DNA of 64,000 nucleotides from Helicobacter pylori oki112 (GTDB lineage: Bacteria; Campylobacterota; Campylobacteria; Campylobacterales; Helicobacteraceae). Below, piece after piece: positions 9,425-18,338 of this stretch. The stretch covers positions 248,001 to 312,000 of the forward strand of contig NZ_CP006821.1 of the NCBI RefSeq assembly GCF_000600085.1, read 5' to 3'. The position numbers and the translations under genes were made by a program. Numbering within the stretch: position 1 is the first letter of the stretch; each line of letters opens with the position of its first letter. The notes beneath the pieces are model-generated. The model ran no database searches, was not told the origin of the DNA, and worked only from the letters and a program-made list of their open reading frames with translations.

Positions 9425-10655
9425 AATTAACCGCTTCACTTTTTGTTTGGCTTTAAAAAGCAAAAATTCTATAAGGAATTTAGAAGAAAGCCTAGGCAGA
9501 AGAAATTCAAAAGAATGCCGTTTGTCTGAAAAAGACAGGATTTGATTAAGAGCGTGGATTTCTTTATCCCTGTTTTGGATTTCTTTATCTCTTGCTTGAA
9601 CCGCTTGAACTTCTTCAATGATCCTTTCATCTCTTCTTTTGATCTCATTATCCTTGTTTTGAAAGGATTCAAAAAGGTGATCCAAAAAGGGAGCGTTAAA
9701 ATAGGCGTCTTTAAACGGCGTTTGAATCAACGCTCCATGCCATTTTTTCGCGCCAATGACGCTGAAGAGTTTCCAGGGTTTATCGCCCCAAAAATGCAGC
9801 ATGCGCGCTTCTTTAATGCTAGGGAATGAGGGCGTATCAAGGAAACTAGGGTGGGCGTTGTATGAATAAGGCAATTCTAAAATCCTACCACGGCACACAA
9901 AACACAAAGCATCTTGATCGTTAAATAAAAGTTTTTCATTTTTCAAAAGGAAAAATCCCATCAATTGGTTTTCAAGATTTTCTTTACGCCATGATTTTAA
10001 ATTTAAGGCTAAGAATCCGGCGTTAAAGTAGTTGTCAAAAAGGATTTGAGCTTCTTTTAAATTAGGGAAAGCGTCAGCGACACCAATGTTTTTTGCGTGC
10101 ATTTGGCGCAATTCGTATAAATCCTTAGTCGAATTCCTGTTCATAGCGATCAAATCTTTTTCTCTCACAGCCCCAAAATAATGCGTTTCAAGGGGGATAA
10201 AAAAGCTCTCGCTAATATCATTCACAAACAAAGTGTCCACATCAAACATGATCATCTTTTCGTATTGGGGGAAAAGGGAAGCAAAAAAGAAACGGCACAT
10301 GATCATTTTAGAAAAGCGTTTTTGCGAAAAAGCATTGAGTTTTAAATACAATTTTTTAATTTCACTCGCTATTAAAGGATCAAGTTTGCGGTAATTGTGG
10401 CGTGGTTCTAATTCTTTATCGGTAATATCCAAAAACTCTATGCTAGAAAAAGCGCTAAAAGGAGCGATCGTTTCTTCTAATTTGGCTATATTTTCAGCGC
10501 TTAAATTCTCCACCAAACAATGGATTTTATAAAAGAGTTTTACTCTCTCTCTCTCTCTCTCGTTTGGCGTTCGCTAACATAGAATACAAGCTCACGCCAG
10601 CAGGAATACAATAATGGTCATCAAAAGCCACCACAATAGGGATAAACTCTTGCAT
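9410..10655 (-). pseudogene. GT8 LPS glycosyltransferase, phase OFF (HP0208-like)
   Basis: RfaJ-like family 8 glycosyltransferase, expected to add a hexose to lipopolysaccharide. Read from the ATG at 10655 the protein begins MQEFIPIVVAFDDHYCIPAG, the family start, then enters an (AG)9 tract that codes for RERE. With nine repeats the frame stops at a TAA about 10 bases past the tract. The remaining 368 codons (from 10516) hold the DVD metal site in MFDVDTLFVNDI, the FNAGFLALNL motif and a coiled-coil C-terminus rich in ERIIEEVQAV. Ten (or seven) AG units would restore one frame of about 415 aa. No second start with a good ribosome site is seen. Confidence 0.85.
10543..10561. repeat. (CT)9/(AG)9 dinucleotide tract in the glycosyltransferase gene
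   Basis: Nine CT units plus one C on the plus strand, inside the coding region about 32 codons after the ATG at 10655. The codon count between the upstream frame (NAKR) and the downstream frame (VKLFYKIHC) is off by one base here, so the gene is OFF in this sequence. Confidence 0.9.
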
Positions 10656-10719
10656 GCATAGTCCTTAAATCTTGAAATTGAACCCGCTAAAAAAAGGGGG
10701 ATATTTTGTGATTTTATCG

Positions 10720-10744
10720 TTTTTTTTTTTTTTTTTTTTTTTTT
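10720..10744. repeat. T25 homopolymer upstream of hofA
   Basis: Twenty-five consecutive T lie about 40 bases before a CATAAT -10 box (10786-10791) of the outer-membrane protein gene. This is the position where T-tract length tunes promoter strength in other H. pylori adhesin genes such as sabA. It also sits about 65 bases upstream of the leftward glycosyltransferase start. Confidence 0.85.
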
Positions 10745-10778
10745 CAAAACAACAATAAGCGGGCAACTTGCGAGTTTG

Positions 10779-10791
10779 TTTATGGCATAAT
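10779..10791 (+). promoter_or_regulatory. Likely hofA core promoter
   Basis: TTTATGGCATAAT, ending in a near-consensus -10 hexamer CATAAT. The same 13 bases occur in front of hopA (35257-35269, minus strand). Confidence 0.5.
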
Positions 10792-10810
10792 ATCAGACTT
10801 CAATAAAAAG

Positions 10811-12178
10811 GTGTTTGATAAAAGGATGTTTAATCAAAAAGTTTGGCTAGGGCTTTTAGCTTTGAATGGGGTTTTTCTCAACGCTTTTGAGTATCAAATC
10901 AGCGCGAGAGTGGGATCATTTTCGCGCATCGCTTTCAATCAGTCGGTTATCAATTCAAAAAAAGGGATTTATCCTACAGGGAGTTATGTAACCACTACCG
11001 GGGCTTTACAAGTTGATTCTAGTTTGCTCCCTAAAGGGATTGAAAACCACAAACTGGGTTTTGGGGTGGGGGGCGAAATAGGAGCGCTAGCTTATGATTC
11101 CACGAAATTTTTGATTGATGAAGCCAACCCTAAGGCAGGGTTTCAGCCGGCGAACTGGTATTACATGGGGCGATGGGAGGGCTATTTGATGCAACACAGC
11201 CAAAATTGGACCAGAGAGCAAAAGGCTCAAAACGCCAGGCCTTATGTGTTATACAATTTGTATTTAGATTATCAATATAAGGATATTTTTGGGATTAAAT
11301 TAGGGCGTTACCCCTCTAAGGCTTTGTTTTTGAGCGGGTTTAATCAAGGGTTTGAGGTTTTTTACCGGTGGAAAAAGTTTAAGATAGTGTGGTTTAGCAC
11401 CTTTGGAAGGGCTTTAGCTAATGAGCAATACATTAGGGATTTTTACGCCCCTGTCAATTACAAGCAAAAAATCAACTACGGCATGCACAATTTCAACCTC
11501 ATTTACGAAAATAAATACATTAGGGTCGCGCCTTTTATTTGGTTTTACCCTAAGAATTTTAACGCTCCCGGATTTGAAATCACCCATGATACAAAGTCTT
11601 ATTGGAAATCTGGTTGGCGCATCCAAACGACTTTTTACGCATGGTTCCCCCTTTATAGCGATTATTTGTCTAAAGATTATTACAGAGCCGCTTTAGTGGG
11701 TAAAAAAGCAGCGAGTTTGTTTGTGTTTCAAAGGGTGCATTTTCGATCTTATCTTTTTGGCTGGAGCGTGTATAAGAATTTTGGGAACGGGAGCGCTCAA
11801 TTAGGCTGGAACGGCTCACCAATTGATCCTTTTTATGACACTAAAGATGACACCCCTTATGAAGACGCTTATTCCAATTTTTACAACGCAAATTCTATGA
11901 CCATTAACGCTTTTATAGGGAAGAGTATTAAGAATCTTTTGGTGCAATTGTATGGGAAATTGACCTATTCCCCAAGGGCCAATTCGCAAAGCTTAGGGGT
12001 TACTTTTAAATATAACATTAAAAAACATATCTATTTAATGCTAATGTTTAATGGCTATCAAATCACGATGCATAAGGGCTATAAGGTAGGGTTTTTTACA
12101 AGCGGTTACAACCCCAATTTCGCTCAAACCATTCAAAACAGAAGCTATTTTATGAGCTCTATGAGTTATCGTTTTTAA
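10811..12178 (+). CDS. hofA: Outer-membrane protein of the Hof family
   Basis: A 455 aa predicted beta-barrel with signal sequence (QKVWLGLLALNGVFLNA) and a mature start FEYQISARVGSFSRIAF. It contains many alternating aromatic strands and ends in SYRF, the C-terminal phenylalanine recognised by outer-membrane assembly. The Hof assignment rests on this pattern and on its position (HP0209). Start is uncertain: GTG 10811 or ATG 10826, neither with a strong ribosome site. Expression is probably set by the upstream T25 tract. Confidence 0.85.
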   Translation: MFDKRMFNQKVWLGLLALNGVFLNAFEYQISARVGSFSRIAFNQSVINSKKGIYPTGSYVTTTGALQVDSSLLPKGIENHKLGFGVGGEIGALAYDSTKFLIDEANPKAGFQPANWYYMGRWEGYLMQHSQNWTREQKAQNARPYVLYNLYLDYQYKDIFGIKLGRYPSKALFLSGFNQGFEVFYRWKKFKIVWFSTFGRALANEQYIRDFYAPVNYKQKINYGMHNFNLIYENKYIRVAPFIWFYPKNFNAPGFEITHDTKSYWKSGWRIQTTFYAWFPLYSDYLSKDYYRAALVGKKAASLFVFQRVHFRSYLFGWSVYKNFGNGSAQLGWNGSPIDPFYDTKDDTPYEDAYSNFYNANSMTINAFIGKSIKNLLVQLYGKLTYSPRANSQSLGVTFKYNIKKHIYLMLMFNGYQITMHKGYKVGFFTSGYNPNFAQTIQNRSYFMSSMSYRF

Positions 12179-12245
12179 AAAATTAAACCTTCTTTCATGT
12201 TATTTTTTAAGCCATAGCATACCCCTTTTAAGCGCGCTTTTATTG

Positions 12246-12251
12246 TATAAT
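12246..12251 (+). promoter_or_regulatory. -10 box for htpG
   Basis: Perfect TATAAT, 31 bases upstream of the htpG ATG, with a leader ending AAAGGAAAAG. No CIRCE-type inverted repeat is seen around it. Confidence 0.6.
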
Positions 12252-12281
12252 CTTAAAAATTTTATTTAAAGGAAAAGATCA

Positions 12282-14147
12282 ATGTCTAATCAAGAATACA
12301 CCTTCCAAACTGAAATCAACCAGCTTTTGGATTTGATGATCCACTCTTTGTATTCTAATAAAGAGATTTTTTTAAGAGAGTTGATTTCTAACGCGAGCGA
12401 CGCTTTGGACAAGCTGAATTATTTAATGCTGACTGATGAAAAATTAAAAGGGCTGAATATCACGCCTAGCATTCATTTGAGTTTTGATAGCCAGAAAAAA
12501 ACCTTAACGATTAAAGATAATGGTATAGGCATGGATAAAAACGATCTCATTGAGCATCTAGGCACGATCGCTAAATCAGGCACGAAGAGTTTTTTAAGCG
12601 CTTTGAGTGGGGATAAGAAAAAAGATAGCGCTTTAATTGGTCAGTTTGGCGTGGGCTTTTATTCAGCGTTTATGGTAGCGAGCAAGATTGTCGTTCAAAC
12701 CAAGAAAGTTACTAGCGAGCAAGCTTATGCATGGGTGAGCGATGGTAAGGGCAAGTTTGAAATCAGCGAATGCGTTAAAGAGGAGCAAGGCACAGAAATC
12801 ACCCTCTTTTTAAAAGATGAAGATTCTCATTTTGCGAGCCGTTGGGAGATTGATGGCGTTGTTAAAAAGTATTCTGAGCATATCCCTTTCCCTATTTTTT
12901 TAACTTACACCGATACAAAATTTGAGGGCGAAGGGGATAATAAAAAAGAAATTAAAGAAGAAAAGTGCGAGCAGATCAATCAAGCGAGCGCTTTATGGAA
13001 AATGAATAAGAGCGAATTAAAAGACAAAGATTACAAAGAGTTTTACCAATCGTTTGCGCATGATAACAGTGAACCTTTGAGTTATATCCATAATAAAGTG
13101 GAAGGCTCTTTAGAATACACAACGCTTTTTTACATCCCTAGCAAAGCGCCCTTTGATTTGTTTAGGGTGGATTATAAAAGCGGGGTCAAACTTTATGTTA
13201 AAAGGGTGTTTATCACTGATGATGACAAAGAATTGTTGCCCTCTTATTTGAGGTTTGTTAAAGGCGTGATTGACAGCGAAGATTTGCCCTTGAACGTAAG
13301 CCGTGAAATCTTACAGCAGAATAAGATTTTAGCCAATATCCGTTCGGCTTCAGTGAAAAAGATTTTAAGCGAGATTGAGCGCTTGAGCAAGGATAACAAG
13401 AATTACCATAAATTCTATGAGCCTTTCGGGAAAGTGTTAAAAGAAGGCTTGTATGGGGATTTTGAAAACAAAGAAAAACTTTTAGAATTGTTAAGATTCT
13501 ATTCTAAAGACAAAGAAAAATTGATCTCTTTAAAAGAATACAAAGAAAATTTAAAAGAAAATCAAAAAAGCATTTACTACCTTTTAGGCGAAAATTTAGA
13601 CTTACTAAAGGCGTCCCCGCTTTTAGAAAAATACGCTCAAAAAGGCTATGATGTTTTGTTATTGAGCGATGAAATTGATGCGTTTGTGATGCCAGGCGTG
13701 AATGAATACGATAAAACGCCCTTTAAAGACGCTAGCCATAGCGAGAGTTTGAAAGAGCTTGGTTTGGAAGAAATCCGTGATGAGGTAAAAGATCAGTTTA
13801 AAGATTTAATGAAAGCGTTTGAAGAAAATCTTAAAGATGAGATTAAAGGCGTAGAGCTTTCCAATCATCTCACTTCAGCGGTGGCTTTAATAGGCGATGA
13901 ACAAAATGTGATGATGGCTAATTGGATGCGCCAAATGGGCCAAAGCGTGCCTGAAAGCAAGAAAACTTTAGAATTAAACCCTAACCATGCGATTTTGCAA
14001 AAACTCTTAAAATGCGAAGATAAAGAGCAGTTGAGCGCTTTTATCTGGTTGCTCTATGATGGGGCAAAGCTTTTAGAAAAAGGGGCCTTAAAAGACGCTA
14101 AAAGTTTTAATGAGCGCCTAAATAGCGTGCTGTTGAAAGCGTTGTAG
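12282..14147 (+). CDS. htpG: Chaperone protein HtpG (Hsp90)
   Basis: A 621 aa cytoplasmic Hsp90 chaperone. The GHKL ATPase motifs are complete: ELISNASDALDKL, DNGIGM, and GQFGVGFYSAF. The middle domain carries the conserved LPLNVSREILQQ and the C-terminal dimerisation segment is present. Normal length, AAAGGA ribosome site and a TATAAT promoter of its own. Single gene; the next gene (hcpA) is convergent. Confidence 0.98.
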   Translation: MSNQEYTFQTEINQLLDLMIHSLYSNKEIFLRELISNASDALDKLNYLMLTDEKLKGLNITPSIHLSFDSQKKTLTIKDNGIGMDKNDLIEHLGTIAKSGTKSFLSALSGDKKKDSALIGQFGVGFYSAFMVASKIVVQTKKVTSEQAYAWVSDGKGKFEISECVKEEQGTEITLFLKDEDSHFASRWEIDGVVKKYSEHIPFPIFLTYTDTKFEGEGDNKKEIKEEKCEQINQASALWKMNKSELKDKDYKEFYQSFAHDNSEPLSYIHNKVEGSLEYTTLFYIPSKAPFDLFRVDYKSGVKLYVKRVFITDDDKELLPSYLRFVKGVIDSEDLPLNVSREILQQNKILANIRSASVKKILSEIERLSKDNKNYHKFYEPFGKVLKEGLYGDFENKEKLLELLRFYSKDKEKLISLKEYKENLKENQKSIYYLLGENLDLLKASPLLEKYAQKGYDVLLLSDEIDAFVMPGVNEYDKTPFKDASHSESLKELGLEEIRDEVKDQFKDLMKAFEENLKDEIKGVELSNHLTSAVALIGDEQNVMMANWMRQMGQSVPESKKTLELNPNHAILQKLLKCEDKEQLSAFIWLLYDGAKLLEKGALKDAKSFNERLNSVLLKAL

Positions 14148-14155
14148 GAGATTAA

Positions 14156-14173
14156 AAACCCTTTTAAGGGTTT
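14156..14173 (+). terminator. Hairpin after htpG
   Basis: AAACCCTT-TT-AAGGGTTT, a perfect 8 bp stem starting 9 bases after the htpG stop. The following T run is poor, so termination may be weak. Confidence 0.5.
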
Positions 14174-14247
14174 GAACAAACTCGCTTAAACCCTTCAAGT
14201 GCCAATCTAAAAACGGCAATGAATGGGTGCGATAAAAGCTTTTTATG

Positions 14248-14267
14248 ATCATTAAAAATGATTATTC
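14248..14267. promoter_or_regulatory. Operator-like palindrome, copy 1
   Basis: ATCATTAAAAATGATTATTC, containing the inverted repeat ATCATT-AAA-AATGAT. The same 20 bases occur inverted at 22730-22749. The pattern resembles AT-rich sites for Fur-type regulators. This copy lies between convergent htpG and hcpA, so a promoter role here is unclear. Confidence 0.4.
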
Positions 14268-14347
14268 TGTAGGGTTTATGCTTTCCTTAAAATATTAAAA
14301 AGCGTAAAAGCCAGCTAAACGCAGCCTTTAGCTTAACTTCATTAAAA

Positions 14348-15100
14348 TTAAAGTTCTATTTTTAATTCCTTGAGAGCGTCGCATGCTTCTTTAACGCCTA
14401 ATTTGCAACTTCTTTTAAAGTTTTCTACCGCTTGCTTTTCATCTTTTGCTGTGCCTTGGGCGTTGTATTGCATAACCCCTAAATTATAACACCCCCTGCC
14501 ATCTTTCAATTCGCATGCTTTAGAATAACGAACAATAGCCTCCTTAAAATTCTTTGCTACACCATACATGTATCCCGCATTAATGCACCCGGGGCTGTCT
14601 TTTAAATCGCAAGCTTTTTCATACAAATCAAGAGCCTTTCTTAAATCCTTAGGCGTACCTACGCCATAATGGTGTAGGTTTCCTAAGACCGTACACCCTT
14701 CAGCATGGTTTAATTCACAAGATTTAGAGTAGTATTGTGAGGCTTTTTTGGCGTCTTTAGACACGCCTTGTCCGTTATAGTATAAATTGCCTAGCAGGCG
14801 GCACCCATAACCATCATTTAATTCACAACCTTTAGTGTAAAATTGGATGGCTTTTTTCAAGTCTTTTCCCACTCCTTTCCCTTCTTCATAGAACGCCCCT
14901 AAAAAAACACACCCAAAGCCATTTTTTAACTCACACGCTTTTTCAAAATGCGTTTTAGCTTGAGCGAAATCTTGCTTCTTTGTGCTCTCTATACCTAAAT
15001 TCACAAGCTCTTTAGCGTCTGGCTCTGCCATTAACCCCTTCAAAAACAACGCACCCAAACACAAGACCCCAAAAAGGGTTTTTTGAACGCTTCCTAGCAT
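14348..15100 (-). CDS. hcpA: Cysteine-rich Sel1-repeat protein HcpA
   Basis: A 250 aa secreted protein with signal peptide ending LKGLMA and six Sel1-like helical repeats, each with the pattern A...Y.KACEL.....C..LG..Y..G.G. A regularly spaced cysteine pair per repeat forms a disulfide staple. HcpA (HP0211) is a beta-lactamase-like, immunostimulatory secreted protein in the literature. Transcribed alone, convergent with htpG. A related gene, hcpE, lies at 40173. AGGAGA precedes the ATG. Confidence 0.93.
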   Translation of the reverse strand: MLGSVQKTLFGVLCLGALFLKGLMAEPDAKELVNLGIESTKKQDFAQAKTHFEKACELKNGFGCVFLGAFYEEGKGVGKDLKKAIQFYTKGCELNDGYGCRLLGNLYYNGQGVSKDAKKASQYYSKSCELNHAEGCTVLGNLHHYGVGTPKDLRKALDLYEKACDLKDSPGCINAGYMYGVAKNFKEAIVRYSKACELKDGRGCYNLGVMQYNAQGTAKDEKQAVENFKRSCKLGVKEACDALKELKIEL

Positions 15101-15185
15101 GATATATCTCCTATTAAAAAAATGTAATCCTTTATGATTGTAACCAAATATTGACGATTGAAGCCTTATTGAATGCCTCTTGATT

Positions 15186-16367
15186 CTAATTCTCGCTCAA
15201 ATCCTCTAAAACCCCCAAAAACACCTTTTCTAAAAGCTCTAGTTCCTTCAAGCTCACCCTTTCATCAATGGCATGGATCCTGTCATTAATAACGCCAAAT
15301 TCCACCACTTCTATACCATAAGCGCTAAAAAATCGCGCATCGCTCGTGCCGCCTTTGGTGTTTAAAAGGGGGGTGGTGCGGCATGTTTTTAAAATATTTT
15401 CTTTTAAAACGCTGGTAAGCTTTGAATGAGAAGCCGTGATGAAAGGCGAACTACTTGACTCTAATTCTAAAGTGTGAGGCACGCTTTTTAAAACTTTTTC
15501 TAAATATTCTTTCAAACTCTCTTTGGTGGTTTTTAAAGAATGGCGCGCATTAAAGGTAATTTCTACGCTTGCTGGAGTCACATTATTAGCCCCTAACCCT
15601 GCGTGCAAGTTGGTGATAACCAATTTTGAAGGGTCAAAACACTCATCGCCATTGTCTAAATGAACTCCTGAAATCAAAGGCAAAACCGAAGCGAGCGCAT
15701 CAATAGGGTTTTGGCATTTTTGCGGGTAAGCCACATGCCCTTGAACGCCTTTTAAAATGAGTTTGCCATTAATAGAGCCTCTTCGGCCAATTTTGATGCT
15801 ATCGCCTAAGACTTTTTCGCAAGTGGGTTCAGCCACAATCGCCATATGGGGTAGCAAATCTTTTTCTTTGAGTTTTTCTAGCATGAGTTTTGTGCCAAAA
15901 ATCCCTGGCCCTTCTTCATCGCTTGTGAGTAACATAGAAAGCAAAAAAGGGGTTTTAGGGTTAAAATGTAAACTCGCGCTCAAAAACGCCCCCACGCCCC
16001 CTTTCATGTCTTGTGCCCCACGGCCGTATAAAAATCCCTCTTTAATAATGGGTTTAAAGGGATCGCTTTGCCAATTATCTCCAGGAGGCACGACATCAAT
16101 ATGCCCTGCAAAAGAAAAATGCAAGGGCTTAACATTTTCTTTTGCATGCTTTTCTTTTACATGCCTTTCTTCTGCATGCTTTTCTTTTGCATGATCTTTT
16201 TGGGGGTTAAAAATGCGGTATAAAAAAAGGTTTTTCACGCCATTTTCTCCACACTCTAGAGTTTTAAAAGCAGGAAAAAGCGATTTAATGTATTCAAAAA
16301 TACCGCATTCTTTGGGCGTAATGGTGGGGTAGCTGATGAGCTTTTGGGTGATTTCTAAAGCGTTCAT
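15186..16367 (-). CDS. dapE: Succinyl-diaminopimelate desuccinylase
   Basis: Zinc-dependent M20 hydrolase that frees LL-diaminopimelate for lysine and peptidoglycan synthesis. Metal and catalytic motifs are complete: [35 protein letters not shown] and [11 protein letters not shown]. At 393 aa it is slightly long because of a tandem pentapeptide insert, [20 protein letters not shown] (about residues 58-79), coded by a 15-base repeat at about 16136-16195 and placed just before the first metal histidine. Ends 10 bases upstream-facing to mnmG, which precedes it in the same direction. Confidence 0.96.
   Translation of the reverse strand: MNALEITQKLISYPTITPKECGIFEYIKSLFPAFKTLECGENGVKNLFLYRIFNPQKDHAKEKHAEERHVKEKHAKENVKPLHFSFAGHIDVVPPGDNWQSDPFKPIIKEGFLYGRGAQDMKGGVGAFLSASLHFNPKTPFLLSMLLTSDEEGPGIFGTKLMLEKLKEKDLLPHMAIVAEPTCEKVLGDSIKIGRRGSINGKLILKGVQGHVAYPQKCQNPIDALASVLPLISGVHLDNGDECFDPSKLVITNLHAGLGANNVTPASVEITFNARHSLKTTKESLKEYLEKVLKSVPHTLELESSSSPFITASHSKLTSVLKENILKTCRTTPLLNTKGGTSDARFFSAYGIEVVEFGVINDRIHAIDERVSLKELELLEKVFLGVLEDLSEN
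16136..16195. repeat. 15-base tandem repeat inside dapE
   Basis: About four imperfect copies of TGCATGCTTTTCTTT on the plus strand, coding the pentapeptides [20 protein letters not shown] on the minus strand. Units are a multiple of three, so copy number can change without breaking the frame. Confidence 0.75.
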
Positions 16368-16377
16368 TAAAAATCCT

Positions 16378-18243
16378 TTAAGAGTTTTTTCGCAAATGGA
16401 TGTATAAATGCAAAACGTCTAAATTCGCCGGGGTGATCCCGCTGATTTCTGAGGCTTCAAAAAGGCTTTTGGGGCGGAATTTTTCTAATTTTTCTACCGC
16501 TTCTAAGCTAAGGCCTGGAATGCCTTTAAACACAAAATCTTTAGGGATAGAAACTTTGAGCATGCTGTCCATTTTAGCGATATTTTCGTGTTGCTTTTCA
16601 ATATAAATATTATATTTGCATTCAATTTTAATCTGCTCTAAAACCCGCTCGTTCAAGGGGGCTAAAAAGCTGAAAAAGGAGCGCATTTTTTCTGCATTAA
16701 AACTATCGCGTGCTAAAAGGCTAACGCCATCAACCTTGTCATTGATAGGGTTTTCGTCTAATTCGTTCAAGCGTTTTAACACTTCTTTACTAGGGGTAAG
16801 GACGCATTCTTTAAGGCGTTTGAGATTGTCTTGTATCTCTTGCTTGTCTTTTTTCAATTCCTTATAAAAATCTTCTTCCATAAGCCCTAAACGATAGGCA
16901 TGTTCGCCCAATCTAAAAAGCGTGTTGTCTTCTCTTAAAAGCAAGCGGTATTCGGCTCGGCTGGTAAACATCCTGTAAGGCTCATTCGTGCCTTTAGTAA
17001 CCAAATCATCAATCAAAACACCGATATAAGCTTCATTGCGCTTTAAAATAAAGGGGGCTTGATTCTTTAAGGCTAATACCGCATTAATCCCAGCCATAAG
17101 CCCTTGAGCCGCCGCTTCTTCATAGCCGGTAGTCCCATTGATTTGCCCGGCCAAATAAAGCCCTTTGATTTTTTTGGTTTCTAAAGTGTGGGTTAATTCT
17201 GTGGGCTGGATAAAATCATACTCTATCGCATAGCCATAGCGCGTGATGAGGGCGTTTTCTAAGCCTTTGATAGAATGAATGACCTTTTCTTGCACATCTA
17301 GGGGCAAAGAGGTGCTTAAGCCGTTGATATAATATTCGCTTTTATGGATGGTTTGAGGCTCTAAAAACAGCTGGTGGCGTTCTTTCTCGCTAAAGCGGTT
17401 GATCTTATCTTCAATGCTAGGGCAATACCTTGGGCCTATGCCTTCAATTTGACCGCTAAATAGGGGGGCTCGGTGGAAATTATCCCTAATGATTTGGTGG
17501 GTAATGGGGTTAGTGTAAGTGATAAAGCATGAGAGTTGGGTGGGGTTAAAATCTTTGGTTTTATAGCTGAAATAGGGAGGGTTTGTGTCCCCAAAATGCT
17601 CTTCTAAGCCTTCAAAATCAATGCTATTGCCCGCCACTCTTGGGCAAGTGCCGGTTTTTAAGCGATCCACCTTAAAGCCAAGCTCCCTTAAATTCAAGGC
17701 TAAAGAATTAGAGGCGTTTTCCCCAAAGCGCCCGTTTTGGTTTTGGTGCTCGCCAATATGCACCACCCCTTTTAAAAAAGTGCCTGTGGTGATGATCACT
17801 TTTTTAGCTTTATAAGTGTTGTTAATGTTCGTGGTTACGCCCACTACCTCATCGTTTTCAAGGATTAAATTTTCGGTCATTTCTTGAGAGACGCTCAAAT
17901 TAGGGGTGTTTAAAACGAGATTTCTTGCAAAAATGCGGTAAGTGTCCATATCAATTTGCGCTCTAGTCCCCCTAACCGCCGGCCCTTTAGAAGCGTTTAA
18001 CACACGATATTGCAAACCGCTATGATCCGTAATAATCCCCATAGCCCCCCCTAAAACATCCACTTCTTTAGTCAAATGCCCTTTACCCAAGCCCCCAATG
18101 GCCGGATTACAGCTCGCTAAACCGATCGTGTCTATGAGCATGGTGATTAAATGCACCCTAGCCCCCATTTTAGCCGCAATCAAGCTCGCTTCAATGCCTG
18201 CATGCCCCCCACCAACCACTAAAATATCACTTTCTTTTACCAC
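16378..18243 (-). CDS. mnmG: tRNA uridine 5-carboxymethylaminomethyl modification enzyme MnmG
   Basis: FAD enzyme that with MnmE modifies U34 of several tRNAs (formerly GidA). The 621 aa protein begins [20 protein letters not shown] with the dinucleotide fold. It carries the GidA signatures [11 protein letters not shown] and [16 protein letters not shown], and a helical C-terminal domain ending [11 protein letters not shown]. The start is GTG at 18243. Followed 10 bases later by dapE, so probably co-transcribed. Confidence 0.97.
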   Translation of the reverse strand: MVKESDILVVGGGHAGIEASLIAAKMGARVHLITMLIDTIGLASCNPAIGGLGKGHLTKEVDVLGGAMGIITDHSGLQYRVLNASKGPAVRGTRAQIDMDTYRIFARNLVLNTPNLSVSQEMTENLILENDEVVGVTTNINNTYKAKKVIITTGTFLKGVVHIGEHQNQNGRFGENASNSLALNLRELGFKVDRLKTGTCPRVAGNSIDFEGLEEHFGDTNPPYFSYKTKDFNPTQLSCFITYTNPITHQIIRDNFHRAPLFSGQIEGIGPRYCPSIEDKINRFSEKERHQLFLEPQTIHKSEYYINGLSTSLPLDVQEKVIHSIKGLENALITRYGYAIEYDFIQPTELTHTLETKKIKGLYLAGQINGTTGYEEAAAQGLMAGINAVLALKNQAPFILKRNEAYIGVLIDDLVTKGTNEPYRMFTSRAEYRLLLREDNTLFRLGEHAYRLGLMEEDFYKELKKDKQEIQDNLKRLKECVLTPSKEVLKRLNELDENPINDKVDGVSLLARDSFNAEKMRSFFSFLAPLNERVLEQIKIECKYNIYIEKQHENIAKMDSMLKVSIPKDFVFKGIPGLSLEAVEKLEKFRPKSLFEASEISGITPANLDVLHLYIHLRKNS

Positions 18244-18338
18244 TCTTTTTCCTATTTTGATATGATTTTTCTAAAATCTTAGTTTTGAAAAAGTTTTATT
18301 GTAGCATGTAGGTTAGTAATTTTAAAGGGTAAAATAAA

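Noticed and set aside
15757..16194. 145-codon rightward frame opposite dapE
   Set aside because: Shadow of dapE; its repeated CFSF residues simply reflect the 15-base tandem repeat.
16136..16195. Short tandem repeat considered as a CRISPR-like array
   Set aside because: Units are contiguous with no spacers, lie inside dapE, and are too short.
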